From an uncultured Oscillospiraceae bacterium (GTDB lineage: Bacteria > Bacillota > Clostridia > Oscillospirales > Oscillospiraceae), in NCBI GenBank assembly GCA_910588635.1, contig CAJUPW010000023.1:1-45352 (forward strand): a stretch of DNA of 45,352 nt. Reading direction: 5' to 3'. This document shows positions 8,424-15,447 of this stretch, one piece after another (the stretch's first letter is position 1; every line of letters begins with the position of its first letter). The notes under the pieces are model-generated. The model searched no databases, was not told the origin of the DNA, and was given only the letters and a program-made list of their open reading frames with translations. The position numbers were made by a program, and so were the translations under genes.

Positions 8424-8455
8424 AAAAATGCTCCCGGCCCAGCAGACCGGGAGCA
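8424..8455 (-). terminator. Terminator of the radical SAM cassette
   Basis: TGCTCCCGG and CCGGGAGCA form a perfect 9-bp stem with a 9-base loop, followed on the minus strand by TTTTT (8428-8424). It lies five bases after the stop of the radical SAM gene. Confidence 0.85.
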
Positions 8456-8460
8456 CCATT

Positions 8461-9522
8461 TTAAGCAGTACAATTTTGACACAATACAACTTCCCGGCAG
8501 ATGGAGCAGCCTCCCATACAGGCCAGCCGGTGTTCACAATCAGGGCAGCTTTGGCGGAGGTGGTTCCGGAAATCCTCGAAAACCGGACTGTCCCATGCCT
8601 CCTGAATGGTATGGGTCCGCAGGTCCACCGCCCACCGTCTAGCCTGGTTGTCAAAACTACACGGCAGCATCACCATATCCGGGCTGATGTAGGCCGACCA
8701 GCGGGCGCCCTCGCAGGTATCAATGCTGTCCAGATTGACTTCGATTGATTGCGAAACTAACCCTGGAACTGTACAGGAGTCAAATCCTATCTTATACTCA
8801 TGGTCACCGCCACAGGCAAGTTCAAGAAACTCCTTCACTCGGGGGTCATTGTAACTCAGGACCTGTTCCTGGCTTCCAAGCCCAACTGGCTTGTGAAGCA
8901 AAAACACAATAGCGTTGATACCAGATGGAAAACTGTGCTCCTTCAGGTGGGTCACCGCTTCTTCAATCGTGCTGTTGCTGACCACATAGTGAATATTGGT
9001 CTTAACTTCGGCCTGGAGCAACAGGTCGATTGCCCGCAGTGTATAAGGGCTTCGATACCAGCTTACCGCCACGGCCCCGCAGTACTTTTTGCAAAGCTGG
9101 GCAAGTTCAGCATTTAGCCCCAGGCCAGAGGTGGTGAAGTTCGGCACGATGCCAGCGCTCCGGCAGGTCTCAAGGATTTCCGCAAAGTGTTCGTGTTGGT
9201 CGGGGTCTCCACAGCCGCCCAGCGCGATTTGATAGGTGTTTCCTTCGCACTGCCTGGCGATCTCCTGAAAATCCTCTAATGTCATGTTGGGGGCGGTGGC
9301 GTGGAGACCGTCCTGGTAGCACTCCACACCGGCTTTCAGGCACAGGCCGCTCTGACCATGCCGACAATGCCCCATGATACCGACATCCAGCAATTCGGGA
9401 AAAGAGGTCATGAAAGGGTCTTCCGATGACTCAACTCCATTTTTAATGATACCTGACCGCACATAATGGCCGGTAGCCTCATCAAAAAACGAAATAAAGT
9501 CCTTATCTTTTCGCATTTTCAT
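8461..9522 (-). CDS. Radical SAM/SPASM protein with CX7CX6C cysteine motif
   Basis: 353 aa. The start at 9522 is preferred because AGGAGA lies upstream; longer starts to 9609 overlap the preceding gene. Radical SAM features follow in order: a cysteine cluster C53, C61, C68 (GHCRHGQSGLC, then a Cys before YQDG), a GGE-like motif GGCGDPDQHEHF at about 102, and FTTSGLG. The standard CX3CX2C motif is absent; the spacing here is CX7CX6C. The last 90 residues are Cys-rich like a SPASM domain (CEGARWSAY, LPCSF, then CPDC, LACMGGC and CQNC), expected to bind extra iron-sulfur clusters. SPASM proteins commonly modify ribosomal peptides or enzymes. It lies 20 bases behind the NSSSSSF gene, so that product is a natural candidate substrate (inference). 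Cytoplasmic, no signal peptide. Confidence 0.8.
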   Translation of the reverse strand: MKMRKDKDFISFFDEATGHYVRSGIIKNGVESSEDPFMTSFPELLDVGIMGHCRHGQSGLCLKAGVECYQDGLHATAPNMTLEDFQEIARQCEGNTYQIALGGCGDPDQHEHFAEILETCRSAGIVPNFTTSGLGLNAELAQLCKKYCGAVAVSWYRSPYTLRAIDLLLQAEVKTNIHYVVSNSTIEEAVTHLKEHSFPSGINAIVFLLHKPVGLGSQEQVLSYNDPRVKEFLELACGGDHEYKIGFDSCTVPGLVSQSIEVNLDSIDTCEGARWSAYISPDMVMLPCSFDNQARRWAVDLRTHTIQEAWDSPVFEDFRNHLRQSCPDCEHRLACMGGCSICREVVLCQNCTA

Positions 9523-9542
9523 ATGTGAAGCGGTCTCCTGGC

Positions 9543-9920
9543 TTAGTAGTTCAAATCGCCGTCTAAAATTGAGAAAGTATCCGGGGCCGCACTCTCCAGG
9601 ACCTTCCACAGCCGCTCAAAGAGTTCAGCATATGTGTCTTCACAGCATTCAAAGTCAACATCGCCATGGCGGATCGTTTTCCCTTCTGCCAGAGCCTGAC
9701 GAATGGCCGCCTGCTCATCGTCATCCCTTATATAATTCTCTTTGAATGCTTTATGGATTTCTTCCTCAGAACTCTCCGGGGTCAGAATGGTGTCTCCCAA
9801 CATATTGTCCATAACATATTTAAGGATAGTCTCTTTCTGAGCCTCGCTGAACTCTCCTTTTTGTGCTAAAATGAAACTGCTGCTACTGGAATTGGTGATA
9901 AAATCGGTTCTGATCTTCAT
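9543..9920 (-). CDS. Small protein with N-terminal NSSSSSF motif, candidate radical SAM partner
   Basis: 125 aa beginning MKIRTDFITNSSSSSFIL. From memory, very similar openings (MKIRxDFVTNSSSSSF) recur on otherwise different short proteins of Clostridia; I cannot name a family. The rest is acidic and helical (residues 25-90), then CCEDTYAELFERLW and an acidic tail ending DGDLNY. No signal peptide or membrane segment. The conserved opening decides the start at 9920, although the ribosome site AAAGGAGGTG lies over 30 bases upstream with a small hairpin between. A constant N-terminus with a variable body, next to a radical SAM enzyme, resembles a leader or recognition sequence, but that is inference. 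An alternative is a regulator of the enzyme. Confidence 0.7.
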   Translation of the reverse strand: MKIRTDFITNSSSSSFILAQKGEFSEAQKETILKYVMDNMLGDTILTPESSEEEIHKAFKENYIRDDDEQAAIRQALAEGKTIRHGDVDFECCEDTYAELFERLWKVLESAAPDTFSILDGDLNY

Positions 9921-9930
9921 ATTCTGCGGA

Positions 9931-9960
9931 CAAGGCCATGCGCCTTGCCCCACCTCCTTT
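9931..9960 (-). promoter_or_regulatory. Ribosome site and hairpin ahead of the NSSSSSF gene
   Basis: AAAGGAGGTG at 9960-9951 (minus) is followed by CAAGGC, loop GCATG, GCCTTG (9947-9931) and ten bases later the MKIR start. If the hairpin forms, it brings the ribosome site to about 15 bases from the start; if it opens, the site instead favours an 18-codon out-of-frame ORF starting at the ATG in the loop. That suggests translational control. Confidence 0.4.
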
Positions 9961-10069
9961 AAGTCATATTTGGGATACCGTTGTGTACCCTGCTGACAGT
10001 ATATATGGTGAGCAAAAGACTGTACAGAAACCAATGGGCTAAAGCATGACTATGAGTACACAAACAATA

Positions 10070-10102
10070 AAAAAGCCAGATCCACTATGAACCTGGCTTT
10101 TT
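10070..10102 (-). terminator. Terminator-like hairpin upstream of the radical SAM cassette
   Basis: AAAAAGCCAG and CTGGCTTTTT form a 10-bp stem with a 13-base loop; on the minus strand the T-run continues as TTTTTTATTG. It stands about 110 bases after a minus-strand promoter and 150 bases before the NSSSSSF start, so it either ends a small RNA or attenuates the cassette. An upstream copy of the arm (GAGCCAG near 10148) could pair with the 3' arm instead. Confidence 0.6.
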
Positions 10103-10214
10103 GGCCGGATTATCTTTACATTCGCGCTACACCTATGGCGGCTGGCTCATGCCGTGGGTACGGATACTTCGTCTCGTAGCAACGACGATTTCTGTCAGAA
10201 CTGCACGCGCACAA

Positions 10215-10243
10215 ATTATACAATCACCCAGAATTTCTTACAA
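10215..10243 (-). promoter_or_regulatory. Promoter for the radical SAM cassette or a small RNA
   Basis: Minus strand: TTGTAA at 10243-10238, 17-bp spacer, TATAAT at 10220-10215. Transcription would begin near 10208 and run through a GC-rich leader with small hairpins (CGTC/GACG, CCGT/ACGG) into the terminator at 10102-10070. I match it to no known riboswitch. Confidence 0.55.
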
Positions 10244-10267
10244 GAACTTTCCTTTGTTACACTCAGT

Positions 10268-10501
10268 GACAGCCTGGACTGGAAGGACCTGGAGGCGGGA
10301 GAGATTACCCGGCGGGTGACCTCCAAGGTCCAGCCCGGGTCCATCGTCCTGTTCCACAACGCCGCCCTCCACACCCCGGAGGCGCTGCCCGCCATCATAC
10401 AGACCCTCCTCCAGGAGGGGTACACCTTTGTGCCCATCTCCCAGATTATCCTGTCGGGAGAGTACACCATCGACCACACCGGCCGGCAGTGCCCGGCGTA
10501 G
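10268..10501 (+). pseudogene. Polysaccharide deacetylase, C-terminal remnant
   Basis: The last 77 residues of a NodB-family deacetylase of the sporulation PdaA/PdaB kind: DSLDWKDLEAGEITRRV, KVQPGSIVLFHN, ALHTPEALP, then a YTFVPISQIIL and YTIDHTGRQ ending. The TFDDGP metal motif and roughly 200 upstream residues are absent. Homology begins near 10268; the open frame runs further left (to 10154) but no longer resembles the family, so this is a deletion or insertion junction next to the radical SAM cassette leader. Confidence 0.8.
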
Positions 10502-10510
10502 TTGGACGGC

Positions 10511-10539
10511 AAAAGGGACGCCGGCTTGCCCGGCGTCCC
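10511..10539 (-). terminator. Terminator of the padR-HAAS operon
   Basis: GGGACGCCGG and CCGGCGTCCC form a 10-bp stem with a 5-base loop; on the minus strand TTTT follows (10514-10511). It lies 24 bases past the last gene of the operon and may also serve the plus-strand remnant. Confidence 0.75.
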
Positions 10540-10562
10540 TGAAATTGTCCCTTGGGAAGGGG

Positions 10563-11336
10563 TCAGCCGACGACGAAAGAGGGAGCGTCCCCCTCCCACA
10601 GCGTTCCGCTCCGCTCCGACAGGAGCGTGTCCGAAGCGCCGTACAGCCGCAGGGTGTAGGGAATCTCCGAGACCTGATCCCGGGCCCGGGCCTCTCCGTC
10701 CTCCACCCCCAGCAGCCACAGCCCGTTTTCCAGCGCCCAGCCTCCTCCGGTGCGCTCCGCGCCGCCGTCCCGGACGGTCAGCTCCGCCCGGACGGTCTCC
10801 TCGGGCGCGCCGAAGAGGAGGAACGCGCTGAAATTGTGGTATTCGTACTCATAGGCGGGGTGGCCCTCCGGCGTCTCTCCCCACCCCTGGGTGACCCAGT
10901 AGCCGTTGAGGTCCAAATACCAGTCGGGCCGGGCCAAGGGCGCCAGGGTGGGCCCGCCGTCCAGGGGGATTTCCCGGATAAAACTGTTGTAGGAGCGATC
11001 CAGACAGGCCAGCACCGCCCATTCTTTCCCGGCACCGGCAAACCACCGGCCCCGCAGGTGCAGCTCCGTCCCGTCCAGAGCGAACACGGACCTGTCGCTT
11101 CTGGATACCCGGAGCCCGTCCTCGCTCCGGGCTCCGTTGGAGAACACAATCTCACTTCGGGGCATGAGGTGGGTGCGCTCCAGGCGGCGGAACTCCAGCT
11201 CCGCAGGTAGGGGATAGCCGAACCGGGACCAGATCAGCACCAGCAGAAAGGCGCACAGGGCCACGTTGCAGGCCAGCTTCTTCCCCCGGCTGATCCGCTC
11301 AAAAGCGCGCTCCAGCTTTTTCCACCACTTTTTCAC
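10563..11336 (-). CDS. Membrane-anchored protein of the padR operon (second B-type copy)
   Basis: 257 aa from a GTG at 11336 whose GTGA overlaps the stop of the gene before. A basic start (KKWWKKLERAFERI) is followed by one membrane segment (about residues 22-38, LACNVALCAFLLVLIW), then a long outside domain of mixed beta character without motifs I recognise. It resembles the protein at 12159-12932 in layout: basic start, one membrane helix, RLEGAF/RLERTH-like segment, then SRLVF/SEIVF and a GNxVAEQS/SDTLLSERS-like ending. The two are therefore ancient duplicates. The job is unknown; the operon suggests an envelope function under PadR control. Confidence 0.75.
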   Translation of the reverse strand: MKKWWKKLERAFERISRGKKLACNVALCAFLLVLIWSRFGYPLPAELEFRRLERTHLMPRSEIVFSNGARSEDGLRVSRSDRSVFALDGTELHLRGRWFAGAGKEWAVLACLDRSYNSFIREIPLDGGPTLAPLARPDWYLDLNGYWVTQGWGETPEGHPAYEYEYHNFSAFLLFGAPEETVRAELTVRDGGAERTGGGWALENGLWLLGVEDGEARARDQVSEIPYTLRLYGASDTLLSERSGTLWEGDAPSFVVG

Positions 11337-12118
11337 GGTATCTCCACCCTCTCCTCCACCGGCGCGGACAGGGATATCCTCCCCGCCGGGCTCTCCAGCT
11401 CCAGGGTCACATGATCGCCGGGCCGCCAGCCCTCCGCCGGGATGTACACCGCCGCCTCCCGCCAGAAGATGCCCCACCGGCACCCCGCCGAGCCGGTGTA
11501 CACCTGATAGACGCCCCTGCTCTCGTCCATCCGAATATCCTGCCGGTCCATGGGATACCGGGTCCCGTCTGGGCCGACGGCGGTGAGGCTGCTGTAAAAC
11601 GCCTCCCAGCTCAGCCGCTCCCAGAACCGGGGGGAGGACGCCCGCAGGACAAGCTGTAGGGTGTCCTCGCGGACGCCGTCCTCGGGAACATCCAGGTACG
11701 CCGCCGCCGTGATCCGGAAGGTGTACTGCCCCAATTGGGCCTTCTCCCCATCCCGGATACGGTGATAGACCTCCGTCCCGCTCCGCCCCCGGAGGGAGTT
11801 GCCGTATTCGGTCCGGGTCCCCAGGGCGGCCAGATTCAGCGCGAGCAGCGTGACCCACAGCGCCCACCGGCTGGCCGTCCACAGCCAGCCCAGCCAGGGA
11901 CGGTGGACCTTGGCCAGAGAAATCTTCAGCTCCTCCGGGTCCCCCATACCGGACAGGGCCCGCTCCCTGGCCTCCTCCTCCGGGATGCCGGGGAAGATGC
12001 GCTGAAGGTCGGCGGTCTTATCCTCAATATGGCCCTCCAGCTCCGCCCGCACCGCCTTCCGGTCGGGGCCGAAGCGGATGCCGGAGACGGCCGTGTCCAG
12101 CCAGCTTGTTCGATCCAT
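11333..12118 (-). CDS. HAAS-domain membrane protein of the padR operon (second A-type copy)
   Basis: 261 aa. Residues 1-75 are a helical HAAS / permease-prefix-like domain (WLDTAVSGIRFGPDRKAVR, then HIEDKTADL and ERALSGMGDPEELK), typically found beside PadR regulators. A membrane helix follows near 82-100 (ALWVTLLALNLAALG) and then an outside domain of about 160 residues. The first 80 residues are nearly the same as in the protein at 12929-13711 while the rest has diverged, which indicates duplication with conservation of the inside part. It overlaps the next gene by 4 bases, implying coupled translation. Confidence 0.8.
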   Translation of the reverse strand: MDRTSWLDTAVSGIRFGPDRKAVRAELEGHIEDKTADLQRIFPGIPEEEARERALSGMGDPEELKISLAKVHRPWLGWLWTASRWALWVTLLALNLAALGTRTEYGNSLRGRSGTEVYHRIRDGEKAQLGQYTFRITAAAYLDVPEDGVREDTLQLVLRASSPRFWERLSWEAFYSSLTAVGPDGTRYPMDRQDIRMDESRGVYQVYTGSAGCRWGIFWREAAVYIPAEGWRPGDHVTLELESPAGRISLSAPVEERVEIP

Positions 12119-12158
12119 GGCGTTTCTCCTCTCTGCGGGCCGCCCAGGGGGGCGGCTC

Positions 12159-12932
12159 CTAGGGCCACTGCGGCAGCCGCTGGGCCGGGGACAGGGTGGC
12201 CGACTGCTCGGCCACGGTGTTCCCCTGTCCGTCGGTCAGGGTCAGCCGGTAGGGCTGCTCCATCTCGTCCCAGGAGAACGCCGGTCCCCACCACATCAGC
12301 ATATCCATGGTGCAGCGGATGTTTTCCCCATGGTCATCGTGGGGGACGAACTGAAAGATGAACCAGCCGTCCTCCCGCCGCCGGGCCTGGGCGGAGAAGG
12401 TCTCCTGACTCCGCATGGTAAAGGTGCCCTGAAAGGGGTTCTTTACGCCCTTCAGGTCCAGCTCCATGGTCCCGGAGACGGCCTGCTCCGGAGCGCCCCA
12501 CACGGCCACCACCGCGCCGTTGTGCTCGTTCTTCGCCGGGAGGAGCACCGCCACGATCCCCTCCTTGGGCAGGATATAGTGGAGCAAGGCATAGTTCCGG
12601 TACAGATTCAGGGGCTTGCCCGCGTCGTCAAATTTGGACACGCTGCCCACCGCGATCCAGCTGTCCCCTTCGGAGAGATAACCAGCGGTCTTGCCCCGCT
12701 CCACCTGGAAAACCAGCCGGGAGGGGGTGAGGAGGAAGGCCCCCTCCAGCCGCTGAAAGGCCCTATAAGAGCTGAGGGAGGGCCACTCCAGCAGCTCCAG
12801 GACCAGCACGGCCAGCGCCGCCGCCAGCGTCAGGTTGCGGACGATCCGCCACCTCCGGGGCAGCTTGGGCAGGCGGTCCCACAGCTTTTTTACCCGGCCC
12901 CATCCCTTTTCCAAAAAGTTCGGTATTCTCAT
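12159..12932 (-). CDS. Membrane-anchored protein of the padR operon (first B-type copy)
   Basis: 257 aa. A basic N-terminus (RIPNFLEKGWGRVKKLWDRL) precedes a single membrane segment around residues 33-48 and an outside domain with no recognised catalytic motif. Its ATGA start overlaps the stop of the preceding A-type gene, and the same A-then-B order is repeated just downstream. The two B proteins have equal length (257 aa) and similar layout but low identity. Function unknown. Confidence 0.77.
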   Translation of the reverse strand: MRIPNFLEKGWGRVKKLWDRLPKLPRRWRIVRNLTLAAALAVLVLELLEWPSLSSYRAFQRLEGAFLLTPSRLVFQVERGKTAGYLSEGDSWIAVGSVSKFDDAGKPLNLYRNYALLHYILPKEGIVAVLLPAKNEHNGAVVAVWGAPEQAVSGTMELDLKGVKNPFQGTFTMRSQETFSAQARRREDGWFIFQFVPHDDHGENIRCTMDMLMWWGPAFSWDEMEQPYRLTLTDGQGNTVAEQSATLSPAQRLPQWP

Positions 12933-13711
12933 GGGGTCACCTCCCTTGTCAGGTCCACCGCCAGGTCCAGCTCCTCCCGCCAGACGTGGCGGATGCGCAG
13001 CACTTTGGCATCAAGGGGGACGCCCTCCAGGAGCAGGTCCCGCTGCCGCCAGTTCCAGCCCTCCTGCATGGCCCGGGCGGCGTTGATCTCATAGGAGTTG
13101 CCGAGATCGTCCTCCGCCCGCAGACAGCTGATGGCCATAAAGTTGACCTCCCAGGGCCGGTCCCAGGTGATGCGCAGCCGGAGATAGAGGCAGTCTCCCT
13201 CAGGCTCCCGCCACCGGGCGGCTTTGGACACCGAGATTACCGCCCGGCCCAGCCGCTCCTCCCCGTCCACCTGGAGGACGGCCAGCCGCTCCCCCTCCCA
13301 GTCGGGGACGCCGTCTTCGTACAGGGCCCGGCCCACCGCCCGGGACTGCCGGGCCTCCTTCCAGAGGTATGTTTGGTTTTCCAGGAGGACTACACCGCTG
13401 CCCAGGGCCGCGATCAGGCTAAAAACCAGCAGCCCCCACACCAGTACCTGGGTACACCGCCACAGCCAGCCCAGCCAGGGGGTATGGACCTTGGCCAGCT
13501 CCTTTTTCAGCTCCCAGGCGTCCCCCATGCCCGCCAGGGCCCGCTCCTGGGCCTCCTCCTCGGTCATGTCCGGGAAGATACGCAGAAGGTCGGCGGTCTT
13601 GTCCTCCATGTGCTCCGTCAGCTCACGCCGCACCGCCTCCCGGTCCGGGCCGAACCGGATGCCGGAGACGGCGATGTTCAGCCAGGAGTACATCCCCATA
13701 ATGTGCTTCAT
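12929..13711 (-). CDS. HAAS-domain membrane protein of the padR operon (first A-type copy)
   Basis: 260 aa from an ATG at 13711 with GAGGAA seven bases upstream; starts at MGM or MYS a few codons later are possible. The HAAS-like domain covers residues 8-85 (WLNIAVSGIRFGPDREAVR, HMEDKTADLLRIFPDM, ERALAGMGDAWELK). A membrane helix follows (about 92-112) and then an outside domain. It lies 10 bases after padR. In characterised PadR operons HAAS-type proteins are membrane partners of envelope-stress responses; the role here is inferred from that. Confidence 0.82.
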   Translation of the reverse strand: MKHIMGMYSWLNIAVSGIRFGPDREAVRRELTEHMEDKTADLLRIFPDMTEEEAQERALAGMGDAWELKKELAKVHTPWLGWLWRCTQVLVWGLLVFSLIAALGSGVVLLENQTYLWKEARQSRAVGRALYEDGVPDWEGERLAVLQVDGEERLGRAVISVSKAARWREPEGDCLYLRLRITWDRPWEVNFMAISCLRAEDDLGNSYEINAARAMQEGWNWRQRDLLLEGVPLDAKVLRIRHVWREELDLAVDLTREVTP

Positions 13712-13721
13712 GGCCGGTTCC

Positions 13722-14066
13722 TCACGCCAGGGCGTTTGCCCCGCCCGACAGCACCTGCTCCACCCCCTGGTGGAAGGCCGCCCACTCCGCCCTCTTGTCG
13801 TCCAGAAGCTGCTTCCCCCGCCGGGTGATTTTGTAGTATTTCCGCATCCGCCCCGTGGGGGCCTCCTGCTGGTAGGAGGACAGGCACTTGTCCTTCTCCA
13901 GGGCGTGGAGGATGGGGTACAGGGTGCCCTCCTTCATCTGGAACAGGTCGCTGGACCGGCGGGAGAGCTCCTCAATCATCTGGTAGCCGTACATGTCGCC
14001 CTTCTCCAGCAGAGACAGGACCAGCATGGTTCCGCTCCCCGCCATCAGGCCCTTGTCAAATTTCAT
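13722..14066 (-). CDS. PadR family transcriptional regulator
   Basis: 114 aa winged-helix repressor. The start at 14066 has GAAAGG nine bases upstream; the earlier in-frame ATG at 14075 is too close to that site. The PadR signature is clear: LVLSLLEKGDMYGYQMIEEL, FQMKEGTLYPILHALE, then GRMRKYYKITRRGKQLL. PadR proteins usually repress their own operon and are released by an effector. Here a palindrome covers the promoter of this gene, so self-control is very likely. It heads a five-gene operon with two A/B membrane protein pairs. Confidence 0.93.
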   Translation of the reverse strand: MKFDKGLMAGSGTMLVLSLLEKGDMYGYQMIEELSRRSSDLFQMKEGTLYPILHALEKDKCLSSYQQEAPTGRMRKYYKITRRGKQLLDDKRAEWAAFHQGVEQVLSGGANALA

Positions 14067-14160
14067 CTTGACCATCCTTTCTTCCCCGAGGACGCCGCCC
14101 CGGACCCCGCCGCCCTTGAGAAAACGGGCGAAACGTCTTTTGCCGCCTCCGGCAGATACT

Positions 14161-14195
14161 TTGTTCCTCTAGGTATAGTATACCTTGAGGAACAA
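14161..14195. promoter_or_regulatory. 35-bp palindrome, likely PadR operator
   Basis: TTGTTCCTCTAGGTATA at 14161-14177 and its reverse complement at 14179-14195 match at 16 of 17 positions around a central G. It covers the -10 box and spacer of the padR promoter. A further AAGGTAT lies just beyond it (14194-14200). Position and symmetry fit a dimeric repressor site. Confidence 0.75.
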
Positions 14196-14205
14196 GGTAT
14201 GTCAA
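14177..14205 (-). promoter_or_regulatory. Promoter of the padR-HAAS operon
   Basis: Minus strand: TTGACA at 14205-14200, 17-bp spacer, TATACT at 14182-14177. Near-perfect sigma-A promoter, lying inside the palindrome from the -10 box through most of the spacer. Confidence 0.85.
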
Positions 14206-14219
14206 GGATTTTCTTCCCG

Positions 14220-14248
14220 TTGCAATTTGTGGAAAAACATGCTATATT
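14220..14248 (+). promoter_or_regulatory. Promoter of the ATP-grasp operon
   Basis: Plus strand: TTGCAA at 14220-14225, 17-bp spacer, TATATT at 14243-14248 with an extended TGC. Its -35 box is only 14 bp from the -35 box of the divergent padR promoter, so a repressor or polymerase at one could affect the other. Confidence 0.65.
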
Positions 14249-14268
14249 TGTAGCGCTGAGGGGGGAGA

Positions 14269-15447
14269 ATGGTGACTGCTGTCATGACCGACGTACACTA
14301 CCGCATGTCGCTGGCCCTGATCCGGGACCTGGCCCAGGCCGGGGTCCGGACGGTGTGCTGTGAGCGGGAGGGGGTCGCCGCCCCCCTGGGATTTGTATCC
14401 AAATATACGGACGAGACCGTCCTCCTGCCCAGGGAGAGCTGGACGGACGCCCTCTATGACCTGTGCGCCCGTCTGGAGTCGCGGGAGGGGGAGCGCCCCG
14501 CCCTACTGCCCGTGGGGGCGGCCACCCTGGCCGCCCTGTCGGCGGAGCGGGCGCGCTTCGAGGCGGTGTGCGGCCTGTGCATCCCCACCCCGGAGCAGCT
14601 GGACGCCTTCAACAGCAAGGAGACAGTGGCCCGCCTGGGGGAGAAGCTGGGCGTCCCCGTCCCGGCGCGGTACACCCCTGAGGAGGGGGAGAGCCTCCCC
14701 GGCTTCTTTGCCCGCATTTCGCTGCCCTGTGTAGTGAAACCCCTGTGCGGGGAGAAATTCGGCCTGTCCGCCGCCCAGCGGTATGTCATCGCGGCCACTC
14801 TGGAGCAGGGGGCGGCTGCCTTTGAGCGGTTTTCGGCCCTCACCGGCGAGGCCCCCATGGTCCAGGAGTATCTGTCCGGGGTCGGGCTGGGCTGCTCTGT
14901 GCTGGCGGAGGAGGGGACGGTACGCGCCGCCCTGTGTCACCGCCGGGTGCGGGAGTACCCGGTGTCCGGCGGGCCGTCCTCCTGCTGTGTCCGGTCGGAC
15001 CGGCCCGACCTGGAGGAGTACGCCGCCCGAATGGTATCCGAGACGGGCTACACCGGCCTGGCCATGTTCGAGTTCAAGGAGGGGGCGGACGGAAAGCCCC
15101 GCCTGTTGGAAATCAACCCCCGGGTGTGGGGCACCTTTCCCCTGACCCGGGCTTCGAAGAGCGGTATCCCTTTAATGTGGTATACCCTGTCCCGCAACCG
15201 GGGCAGCCGGTGGAAAAGGCCCGAGCCTCTGCCGCCCCTCCCCCCCTTCCGGCCCTGTAAAATGCAGTTTGGAGCCTCCGACCTGATGGCTGGCCTGGGC
15301 TGGCTGAGACGGGGCCGGCCCGGCAAGGCCCTGGGGGCGCTGGGGGACTTTCTCAACCCGGCGGTGAAGGACGGCCTGTGGGAGTGGAGCGACCCAAAGC
15401 CGGGGCTGATGTACTACCGATCCCTGCTGAAAAAGGAGAAGCCATGA
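14269..15447 (+). CDS. ATP-grasp carboxylate-amine ligase, substrate unknown
   Basis: 392 aa. ATP-grasp enzymes activate a carboxylate with ATP and join it to an amine or similar. Visible features: N-terminal domain (1-110), FNSKETVARLGEKLGVPVPA at about 108, the ATP-binding lysine segment PCVVKPLCGEKFGLS near 150, and the magnesium-binding EINPRVWGT near 282. It resembles the carbamoyl-phosphate-synthase-like ATP-grasp proteins. The start may be the ATG at 14269 or the GTG at 14272, which sits better behind GAGGGGGG. It overlaps the PHP gene by 4 bases (ATGA) and heads a three-gene operon with a deacetylase, which suggests building or editing of a cell-surface polymer. The exact reaction is not readable from the sequence. 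Confidence 0.85.
   Translation: MVTAVMTDVHYRMSLALIRDLAQAGVRTVCCEREGVAAPLGFVSKYTDETVLLPRESWTDALYDLCARLESREGERPALLPVGAATLAALSAERARFEAVCGLCIPTPEQLDAFNSKETVARLGEKLGVPVPARYTPEEGESLPGFFARISLPCVVKPLCGEKFGLSAAQRYVIAATLEQGAAAFERFSALTGEAPMVQEYLSGVGLGCSVLAEEGTVRAALCHRRVREYPVSGGPSSCCVRSDRPDLEEYAARMVSETGYTGLAMFEFKEGADGKPRLLEINPRVWGTFPLTRASKSGIPLMWYTLSRNRGSRWKRPEPLPPLPPFRPCKMQFGASDLMAGLGWLRRGRPGKALGALGDFLNPAVKDGLWEWSDPKPGLMYYRSLLKKEKP

Noticed and set aside
10154..10267. Deacetylase start at 10154
   Set aside because: The open frame exists, but nothing before 10268 resembles the family and the opposite strand has a good promoter here.
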